Notes: a model not told the origin generated them from the letters alone. Positions 7,768-18,215 are shown, counted from the first letter of the stretch. The stretch: DNA of 64,000 nucleotides from CBDBND01 sp965262665 (GCA_965262665.1 CBDHFR010000003.1:930001-994000), one strand, 5' to 3'. Program-made: numbers and translations.

Positions 7768-9561
7768 TTGGTAAGTCCGTTGGCCTTCACGACCCGTCCA
7801 GAAATCTCCGGCACATTCGGCGTCGCCGCATCGACCCATTGGATTGCCTCTGGCGTGGCCATGGGTGTTTTGGAAAAGGGCGGCAATGCCTTCGATGCCG
7901 CCGTGGCTGCCGGGTTTGCCCTGCAAGTGGTGGAGCCCCACCTCAACGGACCGGGCGGAGAGGTGCCAATCCTATTCGCCAAAACCGGCGAAGACCGGAC
8001 CCATGTTCTGTGTGGTCAAGGTGTGGCGCCAGCGGCTGCCACAGTGGAGCAGTATAAGAATTACGATTTGGATCTTGTGCCGGGAACGGGTTTGTTGGCG
8101 ACGGTGGTCCCCGGCGCTTTTGATGCCTGGCTGCTGCTGCTGCGGGATCATGGCACTTGGCCGTTGGCCGACGTGCTGGCACCGGCCATTCATTACGCCG
8201 AGCATGGACATCCGTTGTTGCCGACAACGGCCGATGTGATCGAGCGCCTTCTACCTCTGTTCGAATCCGAATGGCCGACCTCGGCAGAAATTTATCTCCC
8301 CGGCGGCAAAGCCCCAGTGGCCAACGCGTTGTTTCGCAACACCGACCTGGCCAGCACGTACAATCGTCTCGTAGAAAATGCGACAGGCGATGACCGGGAA
8401 GCCATGATTGACTCAGCGCGCAAACTTTGGCGCGAAGGATTTATCGCCGAGGCCATCGACACATTTTGCCGCACCACGGAGGCCGTGGATACATCGGGCG
8501 AGCGCCACAAGGGATTGTTGACGGGCGACGACATGGCTAGTTGGTCTGCTTTTTACGAAGATCCAGTGACCTTCGACTATCACGGCGCCACCGTGTGCAA
8601 AACCGGACCTTGGGGGCAAGGCCCGGTGTTCCTGCAGCAGTTGGCCCTGCTCGTGGGGTTTGACATTGGGGCCATGGATCCAAACGGCGCCGACTTCGTT
8701 CATACGGTTGTCGAATGCGCCAAGCTTGCTTTCGCTGACCGAGAAGCTTTTTACGCTGATCCCAACTTTGCTGACGTCCCCCTCGATACGTTGTTGAGTT
8801 CACCCTATGCCGATGACCGACGCGCATTGATCGGCGATACCGCGTCGCCCGATCTCCGGCCCGGCGTGATCGACGGGTATGAGGGCATCATCGGCACCGG
8901 CGACTCTGCGCCGGTGGCGACACAGGATCTGGGCGAGTTCGGCGCCGGTGAACCCACCGTCGCCAAAACCGGCGCCATCCGCGGTGACACCTGCCATCTC
9001 GATGTGATCGACCGGCACGGCAACATGGTCTCGGCCACGCCCAGCGGTGGCTGGCTACAGGGCTCTCCGGCCATTCCCGGACTTGGGTTTTGCCTCAACA
9101 CCCGCGCCCAGATGTTCTGGCTGGATGAGCGCTCCCCCAATGTCATTGCCCCGGGCAAGCGGCCACGCACCACGTTGACGCCATCACTGGCGTTGCGCGA
9201 CGGCAAACCGTACATGGCCTTCGGCACGCCTGGTGGGGATCAGCAGGACCAGTGGTCGTTGGCGTTTTTCCTCCGCCATGTGCATTTCGGCATGAACCTG
9301 CAGGAGGCCATCGACGCTCCCGCTTTTCACAGCGAGCATTGGCCCAACTCCTTTTATCCGCGCCAGGCCTTTGCCAACCGTTTAGTCATGGAAACCCGCT
9401 TTTCAAAAGAGACGATTGACGAACTGCGCCGTCGCGGCCATGACGTATCCCTGGCGCCCGACTGGTCGGAAGGTCGTTTGTCCGCTTGTGCTACAGACGG
9501 CGCACTGTTGCGAGCGGGTGCCAATGCCCGCGGCATGCAGGGGTATGCGGTCGGGCGATAG
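7768..9561 (+). CDS. Gamma-glutamyltransferase family protein
   Basis: About 597 residues, Ntn-hydrolase type. The N-terminal part has the family segment GGNAFDAAVAAGFALQVVEPH and a GPGGE motif. The predicted autocleavage/nucleophile Thr is in GDTCHLDVIDRHGNMVSATPSGG. Later family motifs are TLTPSLALRDGKP and GTPGGDQQ. No signal peptide is visible, so a cytoplasmic acylase-like or gamma-glutamyl hydrolase role is possible. The start is uncertain: TTG at 7768 or another TTG four codons on. It follows the MBL-fold gene by 17 bases. The substrate cannot be read from sequence. Confidence 0.88.
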   Translation: MVSPLAFTTRPEISGTFGVAASTHWIASGVAMGVLEKGGNAFDAAVAAGFALQVVEPHLNGPGGEVPILFAKTGEDRTHVLCGQGVAPAAATVEQYKNYDLDLVPGTGLLATVVPGAFDAWLLLLRDHGTWPLADVLAPAIHYAEHGHPLLPTTADVIERLLPLFESEWPTSAEIYLPGGKAPVANALFRNTDLASTYNRLVENATGDDREAMIDSARKLWREGFIAEAIDTFCRTTEAVDTSGERHKGLLTGDDMASWSAFYEDPVTFDYHGATVCKTGPWGQGPVFLQQLALLVGFDIGAMDPNGADFVHTVVECAKLAFADREAFYADPNFADVPLDTLLSSPYADDRRALIGDTASPDLRPGVIDGYEGIIGTGDSAPVATQDLGEFGAGEPTVAKTGAIRGDTCHLDVIDRHGNMVSATPSGGWLQGSPAIPGLGFCLNTRAQMFWLDERSPNVIAPGKRPRTTLTPSLALRDGKPYMAFGTPGGDQQDQWSLAFFLRHVHFGMNLQEAIDAPAFHSEHWPNSFYPRQAFANRLVMETRFSKETIDELRRRGHDVSLAPDWSEGRLSACATDGALLRAGANARGMQGYAVGR

Positions 9562-9651
9562 GTTTTTCAGTCACGGCATCGTGATTTGAGAGGTCCGGCA
9601 TTCACACGGACGTGTGTTGAGCTGGCAACGGGGAGTGGGAATCCTTCTCCT

Positions 9652-10671
9652 ATGCGTACTGAACATGCCTTCGCTCTGACCGCCGCCGGTTTTATCGCCG
9701 CCTTGAGCCTGACCCTGGCGGCCAGCCTGGCCGAGGCCAATCCCAAACGCTGGGCGCGGGAATGGCCGAACACAGATTTTACCCGCACCGCCATCGACTT
9801 CGACGACATCAAATCCGGTGGACCCGGCAAAGACGGCATTCCCTCCATCGACGATCCACAGTTCGTCCCGGCAGCCATGTTGTTAAAGGACTCAGATTGG
9901 CTGGGACCGGACGAGCCGGTCATCAGTGTGGAGGTTGGTCTCGATGCGCGCGCTTATCCCGTCTCCACGTTGATGTGGCACGAGATTATCAACGACGAGT
10001 TCAACGGTGTCCCCTTGTCCATCACCTATTGCCCATTGTGCAATTCCGGCATCGTTTTCAACCGGACAGTGGGCGACCAAGTATTGGATTTCGGTGTCTC
10101 CGGCAAATTGCGTCATTCGGATATGGTCATGTACGACCGGCAAACGGAAAGCTGGTGGCAGCAGTATCTCGGTGTTGCCATTGTCGGAGAAATGCTGGGC
10201 ACAGAACTGTAGATGTATCCAGCCCGCATGGAATCCTTTTCCCGCTTCGTCGACCGTTACCCCGACGGCATGGTGTTGATTCCAAAGGAACCAAGAAAGC
10301 ACCGCTATGGCGCCAACCCCTATGAGCGCTACGACAGCAGCCGCAAACCCTTTCTCTATGACGGTGACTATGACGGACCGGTGCCGCCGTTGGCGCGGGT
10401 GGTGGCCATTGGTAATGACGCTTGGGCCTTGGACTATGTGCGCGAACAAAAGCGTATCGAAGTGGGTGAATTGGTCACCGCCTGGGTCGCCGGACAAAAC
10501 TCACCCTTGGATAAGTCGACCGTCCGCCGTGGACGCGACATCGGCAACGTCATCGTGCGGCGGCGCAACGAAGACGGCAAACTCGAAGATGTCGTGCATG
10601 ACATTCCCTTCGCCTTTGCCTTCAAGGCCTTCCGGCCCGACGGTGTAATTCATATAGGAACCGAAGGTTAA
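9652..10671 (+). pseudogene. DUF3179 secreted protein, interrupted by in-frame TAG
   Basis: It begins with a signal peptide (FIAALSLTLAASLAEA). DUF3179 features are present: KDGIPSIDDPQFV, a MWHEIINDEFNG segment and the cysteine pair in ITYCPLCNSG. TAG at 10210-10212, after MLGTEL, stops the frame. The same frame continues for about 152 residues with more of the same protein (GNDAWALDYV, DIPFAFAFKAFRPDG) to the stop at 10671. The coding frame does not change, so this is a nonsense mutation. The molecular role of DUF3179 is not established. Confidence 0.82.
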
Positions 10672-10676
10672 GTTGG

Positions 10677-12258
10677 TCAGTCTTCAATAACCGACAAAAA
10701 GCGACCGGGATGGGTGTTGCGGCTGTGGATCTGCCAGCCCTGAACTTTGGGTGAAACCAAATTCCGAAACGCGTAGTAAAACAAGGGCGCGAGTGGTTGG
10801 TCTTTGCCGGCGAGTATCTCGGCTTCCCGGTATGCGCCAAGGCGCTCATCCACATTCACCGTACGATCTGCACGGTCCAGCAACGCATCATACTCCGGAT
10901 TGTTGTAGCCCGACTGGTTCATGGGTCCGGACGTTGATTTCAGCAAGTAGAGGTATGTCGAGGGATCGACCGCCTCGGGATACCAACCCGCGCGGGCGAT
11001 CTCGAAATTGCCATTGCGCGTATCGGAATAAAGAGTTAGTGCGTCGGAACCGATCAACTCTGTCTCTATGAACAGGCGGCCCCACATGCGAGTCACCATA
11101 TCCGTGGTCGCAGCGATGATGTCCTGATTGTTGTAGCGCAGCTGGACCTTGATGGGATTGTTCCAGTCAAAACCCAGTTCGTTTAACAACTCTTGGGCAC
11201 GCTCAAGACGCGCCGCGCTGCTGCCCTGCAAAACAAGTGGATGGTAGGAACCGAGCGGACCCATCACATCGGGATGCACCAGGGAATAGGCTTCTGTTTC
11301 ACTGCCTTTGAGAAAACTCTGAGCCATCACCCTTCGGTCTATGGCCATGGATAGGGCTTGACGGACACGAAGGTCATCGAAGGGTGGACGGTTGACATTG
11401 AACACAAGATATTCGACGCCGAGAGACTCATGCACCATAAGCGCATCGGGTATGTTTTGCTCAATCCAGTCCAGCCGCTCACGGGGTATGGACGGCACCA
11501 CGTCGATTTCACCGGTCCGGAAACGGTCGATGGCGGTGCCGAGGTTTTCCGTTGGATGAAAGTAGAGTGCATCGAGAGACACCGATGCGGCATCAAAAAA
11601 ACGGGGATTGGGTTCCAGCCGCACATGGGTTTGTGGAATCCACTCCTTCAGGATGAATGCCCCATTGCCGACAATGGTGTCGGGGCGGGCCCAACGGGGT
11701 CCAGCCGTTTCCACCACATGGCGCGGCACTGGCAAACCCCGGTGAATTAGAATCTGCGGCAGGTAAGGTGTGGGGTGTTTCAACTCCATCACCAGGGTGA
11801 GGTCGTCTTCAGCCCGCACGCCAAGGTCACTGGGGTCAATCATTCCCGAGTTAACCGCCTGCGCCCCGGCGATGGGATACAACAGAGAGGCAAAGGGCGA
11901 TGTCGTTTCAGGATCGAACAGACGGCGGAAGGAATAGACAAAGTCGGCCGCTGTGAACGGCGTACCGTCGGACCACTCAAGACCCTCGCGCAAATGCCAA
12001 GTGTAGATCAGACCGTCTTCTGACACGGACCAGTCGTGGGCCAGCGCCGGCAATATTTGGCCGGCGGGGCCAAACGGCGGTGAGCCCGGTGAACAGCTCC
12101 ATAGCGATGCTGGCTTCCCAGCCGTTGGCGGTCTTGTGAGGATCGAGCGTGTCAGGCTCGCCCCGGTTGCCGCGATGCACCACGGATTCGGCCAGTGCCC
12201 CAGTGATAACTCCACACACGGAGATCGTGACAACGATAGAGAGGAATAATCTGAGCAT
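10677..12258 (-). pseudogene. Peptide-type ABC substrate-binding protein (SBP family 5), frameshifted
   Basis: The ATG at 12258 gives a signal peptide and the OppA/DppA-type start (RGNRGEPDTLDPHKTANGWEAS). After FTGLTA, near 12071-12078, one extra base moves the frame. The rest, from FGPAGQILPALAHDWSVSEDG to the C-terminal HPGRFLSVIED, is read in the other frame with all family landmarks (DVRVRQA-like region DDLRVRQALSMAIDRR, late SGYNNPEYDALLDRA). It was a periplasmic oligopeptide- or nickel-type binding protein. No permease or ATPase genes are nearby. A sequencing error at one base would restore it. Confidence 0.8.
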
Positions 12259-12363
12259 GGTTGCACCGGTTTGGTCGCAGTGTGCCGAACTGGGGACCAC
12301 GTGATACCGTGGGACACATGATGGCGTAAAGAGACAGAACTGAGAAGGTTGACGGAGAAAACC

Positions 12364-13878
12364 GTGCGCTTTGCTGCTCTTTTATTTGTGAGCCTGTTGT
12401 TGAGTGATGCCGCCGTTGCAGTCACGTTGCGGGTGGGCGCGGCCAGCCGGCCCATCGGTCTCGGTAACCCGTATGATTCCATCTCGACATCGGGCAGCCA
12501 CTCCCGCTCCAATATTCTAGACGGGCTCACCCGGCAGAGCCCCGAGGGAGAACTGGAGCCGGCCTTGGCAGTATCTTGGGCTGCCACGTCTGACCTCACC
12601 TGGGAATTCAAAATGCGGCCCGGCGCGGTTTTCTCCAATGGAGAGCCGGCCGATGCCGCGGCGGCGAAAGCCACCATCGATTTCCTCACCCAGCCGGAGT
12701 CCGTGCGCTATTTGATTGCCCGCGAATTGCGTGCGGTGGAGCGGGTCGATGTGATCGATGAAGAAACCCTGCTGATCACCACCAAGTATCAGGATGCCAT
12801 TCTGCCGAAACGCCTGAGTCTGGTGATGCTTGTGCCGCCCCAGGCTTTTGCCGATATGGGTCTCGATGAATTTGCGCAAACGCCCATCGGCACGGGCAGT
12901 TATGTTTTAGAGGACTGGGGGATTGGGACCGGCCGGGGTATTCTGCTCGCCAATCAAAGCAGTTGGCGTGCGCCCGCACAAATCGACCGGGTGGAAGTGT
13001 TGGCGCCGCTTAGAGATTCCATCGTCCGTCTGCAGGCTTTGCGGTCCGGACAGGTCGACATCACGGTCAACATCAGTGTCGATGAATTGGAACAAGCGCA
13101 GGCTGAGGGGTTTGTGGTCAGCACCAAGCTGGGCAGCACCATTCAGACCATCGCACTGCCCAATGTGGGGAACCCCGACTCCCCGTTGCAGGACGTGCGC
13201 GTGCGTCAGGCATTGAACTATGCTGTCAACAAGGAGATCATCACCGGCATTATTCTGGGCGGCACCACCCGACCCACAGGCCAAGGCGCGATTCCATCGA
13301 ACTTCGGGTACAACCCGGACATTACGCCTTACCCCTACGACCCCCAACGCGCCCGGACGCTCTTAACTGATGCCGGTTACGGCGATGGATTTTCCCTGCT
13401 GGCAGAGGTGCAAGTGGGCGGCGCACCCACCGACGAGGCGGTCTATGTGCAAGTGGCACAGGACTTGGCCCAGGTTGGCGTCAATATGGAATTGCGCAGT
13501 CTGATCGGGCAGGAGTGGGTGCGAAAATTCTTTTCAGGCGACTGGGGAGACGCCGATGTGCTCTCCATGACCTGGACGACGGGCGCCTATTCGGACACCA
13601 TCCGCGCCATCGAGACTTTTTCTTGCGCCAAACCGGGTGCGTTTTTCTGTACTCCCGAGCTGATGCCGTTGATTGAAGAGAGCAACCGAGCTTTTGATAC
13701 AGCGAAGCGGGAACGCATGCTGCAAGACATTATGTCCCGGATGCATGACTTGGCACCTTCCATCTTTCTCTATCCCTTCGCAGTGATCGTCGCCCACCGT
13801 CCGAGCGTGGAAAACGTTGTCATTGGGCCCGGCGGCCTAATGTTCGATCGTATGCGCATCACTGATATGATGAAATGA
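12364..13878 (+). CDS. ABC substrate-binding protein, SBP family 5 (first of tandem pair)
   Basis: About 504 residues; GTG at 12364 is preferred because GGAGAAAA precedes it closely and it opens a clean signal peptide (RFAALLFVSLLLSDAAVA). Family-5 landmarks are LDGLTRQSPEGELEPALAVSW, the GTGSYVLEDW segment and DVRVRQALNYAVNKE. This family binds peptides, opines or metal chelates in the periplasm. It shares long stretches with the next gene (for example a CxKPGAFFC motif near the C-terminus), and the stop overlaps that gene's ATG by four bases. Cognate membrane components are not in the window. Confidence 0.88.
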   Translation: MRFAALLFVSLLLSDAAVAVTLRVGAASRPIGLGNPYDSISTSGSHSRSNILDGLTRQSPEGELEPALAVSWAATSDLTWEFKMRPGAVFSNGEPADAAAAKATIDFLTQPESVRYLIARELRAVERVDVIDEETLLITTKYQDAILPKRLSLVMLVPPQAFADMGLDEFAQTPIGTGSYVLEDWGIGTGRGILLANQSSWRAPAQIDRVEVLAPLRDSIVRLQALRSGQVDITVNISVDELEQAQAEGFVVSTKLGSTIQTIALPNVGNPDSPLQDVRVRQALNYAVNKEIITGIILGGTTRPTGQGAIPSNFGYNPDITPYPYDPQRARTLLTDAGYGDGFSLLAEVQVGGAPTDEAVYVQVAQDLAQVGVNMELRSLIGQEWVRKFFSGDWGDADVLSMTWTTGAYSDTIRAIETFSCAKPGAFFCTPELMPLIEESNRAFDTAKRERMLQDIMSRMHDLAPSIFLYPFAVIVAHRPSVENVVIGPGGLMFDRMRITDMMK

Positions 13879-15386
13879 TGCTTAGAACTGTTTCCTGTTT
13901 ACTCGTTGTCTTCGTTGCCCACGTTTTCAATTCCGTGCAGGCGGAAACCATTCGCACAGCGGCGACAGGCAACATCGTTCCGTTACTCAATCCGTTTGCC
14001 TCCCTCACCCAGGGCATCATCAATCCGCATGCTCTGATTCATGACATGCTGCTCTATGTTGCGACGGACGGCACGTTAGAGCCAGGATTGGCTGTCAACT
14101 GGGAGGCAACTGGTCCGACGACGTGGATCATCAAACTCAGACCACATGTGCAGTATTCCAATGGACGACCGGTTACGGCCGCCGCCGTTGCCAAGAACCT
14201 GATGTATCTGAAAAGCCCCGAAGCCCGGCGCTATGTGATTTCAGGCGAAGTGCGGACCATCAAAACCGCTACTGCTATTGATGACCTGACTTTGGAAATC
14301 GAAACCCTCGAGCCGGATGTACTGCTGCCGCGCCGCTTCGGCACCATCCCCATGCCCGATCCTTATCTTTACGAAGAGCTTGGGCCGGATGCCTTCAGCC
14401 AGGCGCCCATCGGAACAGGGTCCTATGTGGTGGAAGACTGGCGCCTTGTCTCCCAAAGACCGATCCTTGTCGCCAATGCGAAAAGCTGGAGGGCGCCGGT
14501 CGAATTCGACCGGGTCGAAATGCGCGTCTTAAAAGATGCAGCAACGCAGGTGCAAGCGCTGTTGACCGGTGCCATCGACGTCGGTTCCAACTTCGGTATT
14601 GTGGAAATCGAGCAGCTTGAGGTCATGGGATTCCGCATCGAAGTGGCGCCGGGCGGACAGATTCAATCCTTGGCCTTTTCCAACCGTGACCCTGAGTCCC
14701 CTTTCTCTGATCAGCGCGTGCGCCAGGCCATGAACTACGCGGTCAACAAACAGGAGATCGCCGACATCATCATGATGGGCGCCACGCAACCGGCTGGACA
14801 GCCGGGGATCGCTACCATGACCGGCTACAACCCGAACGTCGCCCCTTATCCCTACGATCCTGACAAGGCGCGCGCGTTGCTTGCCGAGGCTGGGTATGAA
14901 GACGGTCTGTCATTCCGGGCGGAAGTGCTCATCGGCGGCGTGGTTGAAAGCACCACCATGTACCTCAAAGTCGCCCAGGATCTGGCCAAGATCGGCGTTC
15001 ACATGGAAGTCCAGCCGTTGCAGGGACCGCAATGGATTAGAAAATACTTCAGTGGGGAATGGGACAAGGCTGATGCCATTTCGGCCACCTGGAACGGCGC
15101 GTCCTATTGGGATGTGATCCGGGCGATCGAGATTTTCTCCTGCAAAAAGCCGGGGGCATTCTTTTGTCAGCCGGAATTGATGCCGCTGATCAATGAGAGC
15201 CACGGCATGTTTGATGCTGAAGAACGGGAACGGACCCTGCAATCCCTTTCCAAAACCATGCACGACCTGGCACCGGCCATCTTCCTGCATCAGCTTGTCG
15301 ATATCATCGCAGTGAACAAAAGATTAGGCCCCCTGCCGTTTCGTCACAAACAACTGGCTATCGACCAGTTGCGGTTGGCTCAATAG
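13875..15386 (+). CDS. ABC substrate-binding protein, SBP family 5 (second of tandem pair)
   Basis: 503 residues with a signal peptide (LLVVFVAHVFNSVQA). It has the same landmarks as its upstream neighbour: LEPGLAVNWEA, GTGSYVVEDW, DQRVRQAMNYAVNKQ, YNPNVAPYPYDPDKA and the CKKPGAFFC segment near residue 425. It is evidently a tandem duplicate that has diverged throughout. The ATGA overlap implies coupled translation. The paired cysteines around KPGAFF are shared by both and could form a disulfide in the periplasm. The ligand is unknown. Confidence 0.88.
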   Translation: MMLRTVSCLLVVFVAHVFNSVQAETIRTAATGNIVPLLNPFASLTQGIINPHALIHDMLLYVATDGTLEPGLAVNWEATGPTTWIIKLRPHVQYSNGRPVTAAAVAKNLMYLKSPEARRYVISGEVRTIKTATAIDDLTLEIETLEPDVLLPRRFGTIPMPDPYLYEELGPDAFSQAPIGTGSYVVEDWRLVSQRPILVANAKSWRAPVEFDRVEMRVLKDAATQVQALLTGAIDVGSNFGIVEIEQLEVMGFRIEVAPGGQIQSLAFSNRDPESPFSDQRVRQAMNYAVNKQEIADIIMMGATQPAGQPGIATMTGYNPNVAPYPYDPDKARALLAEAGYEDGLSFRAEVLIGGVVESTTMYLKVAQDLAKIGVHMEVQPLQGPQWIRKYFSGEWDKADAISATWNGASYWDVIRAIEIFSCKKPGAFFCQPELMPLINESHGMFDAEERERTLQSLSKTMHDLAPAIFLHQLVDIIAVNKRLGPLPFRHKQLAIDQLRLAQ

Positions 15387-15408
15387 TTAGGCCCGGAACG
15401 GAATTTCT

Positions 15409-16692
15409 ATGACTCAGTCTTCACAAACAGCGTCGTCTGTGTGGGCGCAGGTTGCAGGCACGCCGCTGGTGATCTTCGCCATCTGCATGGTCGGGCAAAC
15501 TCTGGCCAATTTTGATCAATCCCTGTTCAGCTACGCCATTCCCGGCATCATGAATACGTTTGATGTGGGCCTGGATGCCATCGGCTGGATTCTTTCTGTC
15601 TCTTTTGTCTTCGCCGCCATAGCAACGGTGACTATCGGTATTGCCGCTGACCGCTTCGGCCGGCGGCGATTGTTTATTTTTTGCTTGGCGGCTTCCGCCT
15701 TCCTGGTTGGCGTGCACGCTCTGGCGCCGACCATCATCACTTTGACCATGGTCAGAGCGTTTGCCTTTGGTCTCGGTGCTGGCATCGTACCGTTGGCCAA
15801 CGCCTTTACTGCCGAAGCGGCGCCGCCCCGGGTGCGCGGCCTAATGACCAGTCTTTTACAATGCGGTTATGCCTTGGGCTGGTTTCTCGCTGCCATAGTC
15901 GGCGCGCCCATTCTGGAAGCCTTCGGCTGGCGTTACATCTTCCTGCCCGCCTTGGCCGTCGTGCCTCTGGCTTTCCTCATTGCCCGGGCTTTGCCGGAAT
16001 CCGAACGCTTCGTCCGGCAAAAAGAATCGGAAGGGCCTGGCCAGGAAAAGGTATGGGACCTATCGGCGTGGACGGCAAAGCTGAAGGTGTTGTGGGAGCC
16101 GGCATTGCGCAGCCGAGCGATCTGGTGCGTCGTGCTGTTCTTTTTTCAAGGCGGCGCCTATGCGGGCACGGCGTTTTATTTCCCCGCCTACTTCGGCGAG
16201 ACCCTTGGCTATTCGCAAAGTGAGTCGGCTGAGATTGTCGGCTTGTCTTACGGCGTCGGTGCCATTGGCTACGTCATCGTCGCAATTGTCGGTGAGTTTT
16301 TTATCACCCGCCGCAATGCGGTTCTCATCTGGCTGGCTTTGGGCACGGTGGCCTTTGCCGGTTTGATTTGGTTGCCGGAAACCAGAGGCGAAAACGTGGT
16401 TTGGTTCGGCGCCATGACGATGACGTTTTATGCCGTCGCCGCCGTAATGTGGGCCTTTGCCGCCGAGCTGTTTCCCACCCGGGCGCGGGCGACGGCCTCC
16501 GCCGTGTTCTTGGCCGCCATTTTGGTTTCTTTTGCGGTCTTCCCCATTCTCGTCGCCTACGCCGTCGAACTCAGCGATTGGCGCACGGCGTTTACTTGGG
16601 CGTTCATCCCAGCCGCTGCCATCGCCACCTTTGCCACCTGGATGCTGCCCAACATCAAATCTGGTTTGGATGTGGATGAGATTGCGCGGTAA
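15409..16692 (+). CDS. MFS transporter
   Basis: 427 residues with twelve predicted transmembrane helices. The MFS signature loop between helices 2 and 3 reads ADRFGRRR, and a second ARATASAVF-type loop lies between helices 8 and 9. The protein resembles metabolite:H+ symporter/aromatic acid-type carriers, but the substrate is not determinable. It follows the tandem binding proteins by 22 bases, so it could be co-expressed and move the same class of compound or its products. It is intact. Confidence 0.87.
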   Translation: MTQSSQTASSVWAQVAGTPLVIFAICMVGQTLANFDQSLFSYAIPGIMNTFDVGLDAIGWILSVSFVFAAIATVTIGIAADRFGRRRLFIFCLAASAFLVGVHALAPTIITLTMVRAFAFGLGAGIVPLANAFTAEAAPPRVRGLMTSLLQCGYALGWFLAAIVGAPILEAFGWRYIFLPALAVVPLAFLIARALPESERFVRQKESEGPGQEKVWDLSAWTAKLKVLWEPALRSRAIWCVVLFFFQGGAYAGTAFYFPAYFGETLGYSQSESAEIVGLSYGVGAIGYVIVAIVGEFFITRRNAVLIWLALGTVAFAGLIWLPETRGENVVWFGAMTMTFYAVAAVMWAFAAELFPTRARATASAVFLAAILVSFAVFPILVAYAVELSDWRTAFTWAFIPAAAIATFATWMLPNIKSGLDVDEIAR

Positions 16693-16709
16693 AGCGGATA
16701 AGAACGGCA

Positions 16710-16878
16710 ATGGATACGACTTCCTCGTACAAGCACCGCCTTGCATTGATCTTTGAGCGACAGTGGCTCCATGTCATAGGGCTCATCGTGCTGCTGTCTG
16801 GTTGTCTGTGGGCTGCATGGCTGGGTACTGTTCAAACCGGTGCCTTGTGGGGTCTTTCCTCAATAGCGTGGGTTTGGT
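16710..16878 (+). pseudogene. 5' fragment of a membrane methyltransferase-like gene, cut by IS630
   Basis: An ATG preceded by a purine-rich stretch starts 56 residues (MDTTSSYKHRL...), with one clear transmembrane helix (VIGLIVLLSGCLWAAWLG) and LWGLSSIAWVW. The sequence then runs directly into IS630-type DNA. The fragment resembles the start of PEMT/isoprenylcysteine methyltransferase-like membrane proteins, and the probable 3' part lies at 50912-51200. Family assignment of such a short piece is inference. Confidence 0.5.
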
Positions 16879-17845
16879 TCGACGATGTCTTCGTAACTGT
16901 CGAAGACGCGGTGCGACAGGTAGGTCTGGCGCAGGTACTGCCAGATGTTTTCGGCCGGGTCCGGCTCCGGCGATCTGGGCGGCAGGAACAGCGGCGTGAT
17001 GTTGTCGGGGAACTCCAATTCGGTGGTGGTGTGCCAGCCGGCGCGGTCCATGAGGAGGACGGCGTGTGAGCCGTCGGCGACGGTGCGGCTAATCTCTTCG
17101 AGATGGGCCGGCATGGCATGGGTGTCGGCGAACGGCATCGCCACGGCCGCACCGGTACCGCGCGCCGGGCAGACGGCGCCGAACAGATAGGCGCTCTGGT
17201 AGCGCTGGTCCTTGGGCTGACGCGGACGGCTGCCGGTGCGCGCCCACTGCCGGACGATGCCGTTCTTCTGGCCAAGGCGCATCTCGTCTTGCCACCACAG
17301 CTCGACCGGCGTTGCGGACGGCAGGTGGGCTACCGCCGCGGCGAGCGCCCGGGGGAAGTTTCTTTAAACGTCTCCAGCATTGCCGCATCTTGGCCCGGAT
17401 GGCGCACCCGGGCGCTCATGTGCGAGAAGCCGAGATCGTGCAGCAGGCGCGAGACCGAGCGCTCGTGATACTCCACCCCGAAGCGGTCCCGGATAACCTC
17501 CTTGAGGTCGAGCCGGCGCCAGCGTACGACGCCGTCGCTGTCCGGGTCCGCCTCGACGATCTCCGCCAACGCCACCCTCTCCACCGCCGTCAGCTGCGGA
17601 ACCGCGCCGGGAGATTTGTGGTCGTGCAGGCCCTCGGGGCCTGCCTGATTGAACCGGGACACCCAGTCGCGCAGGCTCTGGCGGTCCATGCCGCCAACCG
17701 CCGCCGCATCCCTACGGTTCAGTCATCATAAACCGCCGCAATCGCCAGAAGGCGGCGCACCTGATTGGGATCTGTCGCTTTGCGCGTCAAGGCCCGCGCT
17801 TGGACCGCGTCATAGTCCGTTCGCAACGGGATCTTCGCCGACATC
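16879..17845 (-). pseudogene. IS630-family transposase, truncated and frameshifted
   Basis: The reverse strand encodes the helix-turn-helix N-terminal half (MDRQSLRDWVSRFNQAG) and, in the -1 frame, the DDE half (RLGQKNGIVRQW, VLLMDRAGWH, a PPRSPEPDPAENIW region). Compared with the other copy it has lost one base near 17725 (GACATGAACC has become GACTGAACC) and its last ~36 residues. It also carries a Pro-Glu-Pro-Asp change where the other copy has PELNP, altering a conserved Asn. It is non-functional. Confidence 0.82.
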
Positions 17846-17936
17846 AAATCCTCCATTTAAAGCCGGCTTTCTATGAATCACATCATTGCGCCGTGGGGAA
17901 TCCCTAAAAGAGAATCAATCTCAACGACCGCTGGTA
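16879..17936 (-). mobile_element. IS630-family element, copy 1, right end deleted
   Basis: Near-identical to 49747-50911 in inverted orientation. The left end is intact: the reverse strand reads TACCAGCGGTCGTTG from the TA at 17935-17936. The other end stops at 16879, within the transposase gene, about 105 bases short of the terminal repeat seen in the other copy. The missing end and the adjoining gene fragment indicate a deletion after insertion. Confidence 0.85.
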
Positions 17937-18019
17937 TGAGGCCCAAAAACGCTCTTGGTAATCAGAAAAGCCATGAGAATAATGGTAACCAGAACAGCGA
18001 TTGTTTTCAGGGAAAACAC
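17921..18019 (-). pseudogene. Small membrane protein gene truncated by IS630 copy 1
   Basis: GTG at 18019 shares its G with the TAG of the preceding gene, with AGGAG upstream. It encodes a single transmembrane helix (TIAVLVTIILMAFLITKSVFG), and after Pro-His the frame enters the IS end and stops within five codons. The host gene is therefore cut after about 28 codons. It is the last member of the lpd transcription unit as now seen. The function is unknown. Confidence 0.45.
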
Positions 18020-18207
18020 TAATCGTTAGCTCCTGTTAGCTGGTCGCGGCGATGTTTGCGCAACCGAATATGGGCGTGAACAATTCCATATGTCACGAGT
18101 AAAAATGCAACGACCTTCGCGATTGCGCCGGGCATATATAGCCACACAGCAATGACTAACCACAACTCCGCAAACAGTAAACCGGTAAATTTGAGCCAGT
18201 AGATCAT
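18019..18207 (-). CDS. Small two-helix membrane protein downstream of lpd
   Basis: 62 residues with two hydrophobic helices (about residues 5-25 and 28-48) and a basic tail (RLRKHRRDQ). The ATG lies 8 bases after the lpd stop, so it is almost certainly co-transcribed with lpd. I do not recognise a family. The tight spacing and clean membrane topology support a real gene. Confidence 0.6.
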   Translation of the reverse strand: MIYWLKFTGLLFAELWLVIAVWLYMPGAIAKVVAFLLVTYGIVHAHIRLRKHRRDQLTGAND

Positions 18208-18215
18208 GGCCCATT

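Noticed and set aside
9562..9651. Short palindrome after the gamma-glutamyltransferase gene
   Set aside because: The stem (CACGGCATCGTG) is only a few base pairs long without a T-tract, too weak for a terminator.
16060..16746. Large minus-strand frame opposite the MFS transporter
   Set aside because: Gly/Arg/Gln-rich reverse shadow of a transmembrane gene; the plus-strand frame has clear MFS motifs.
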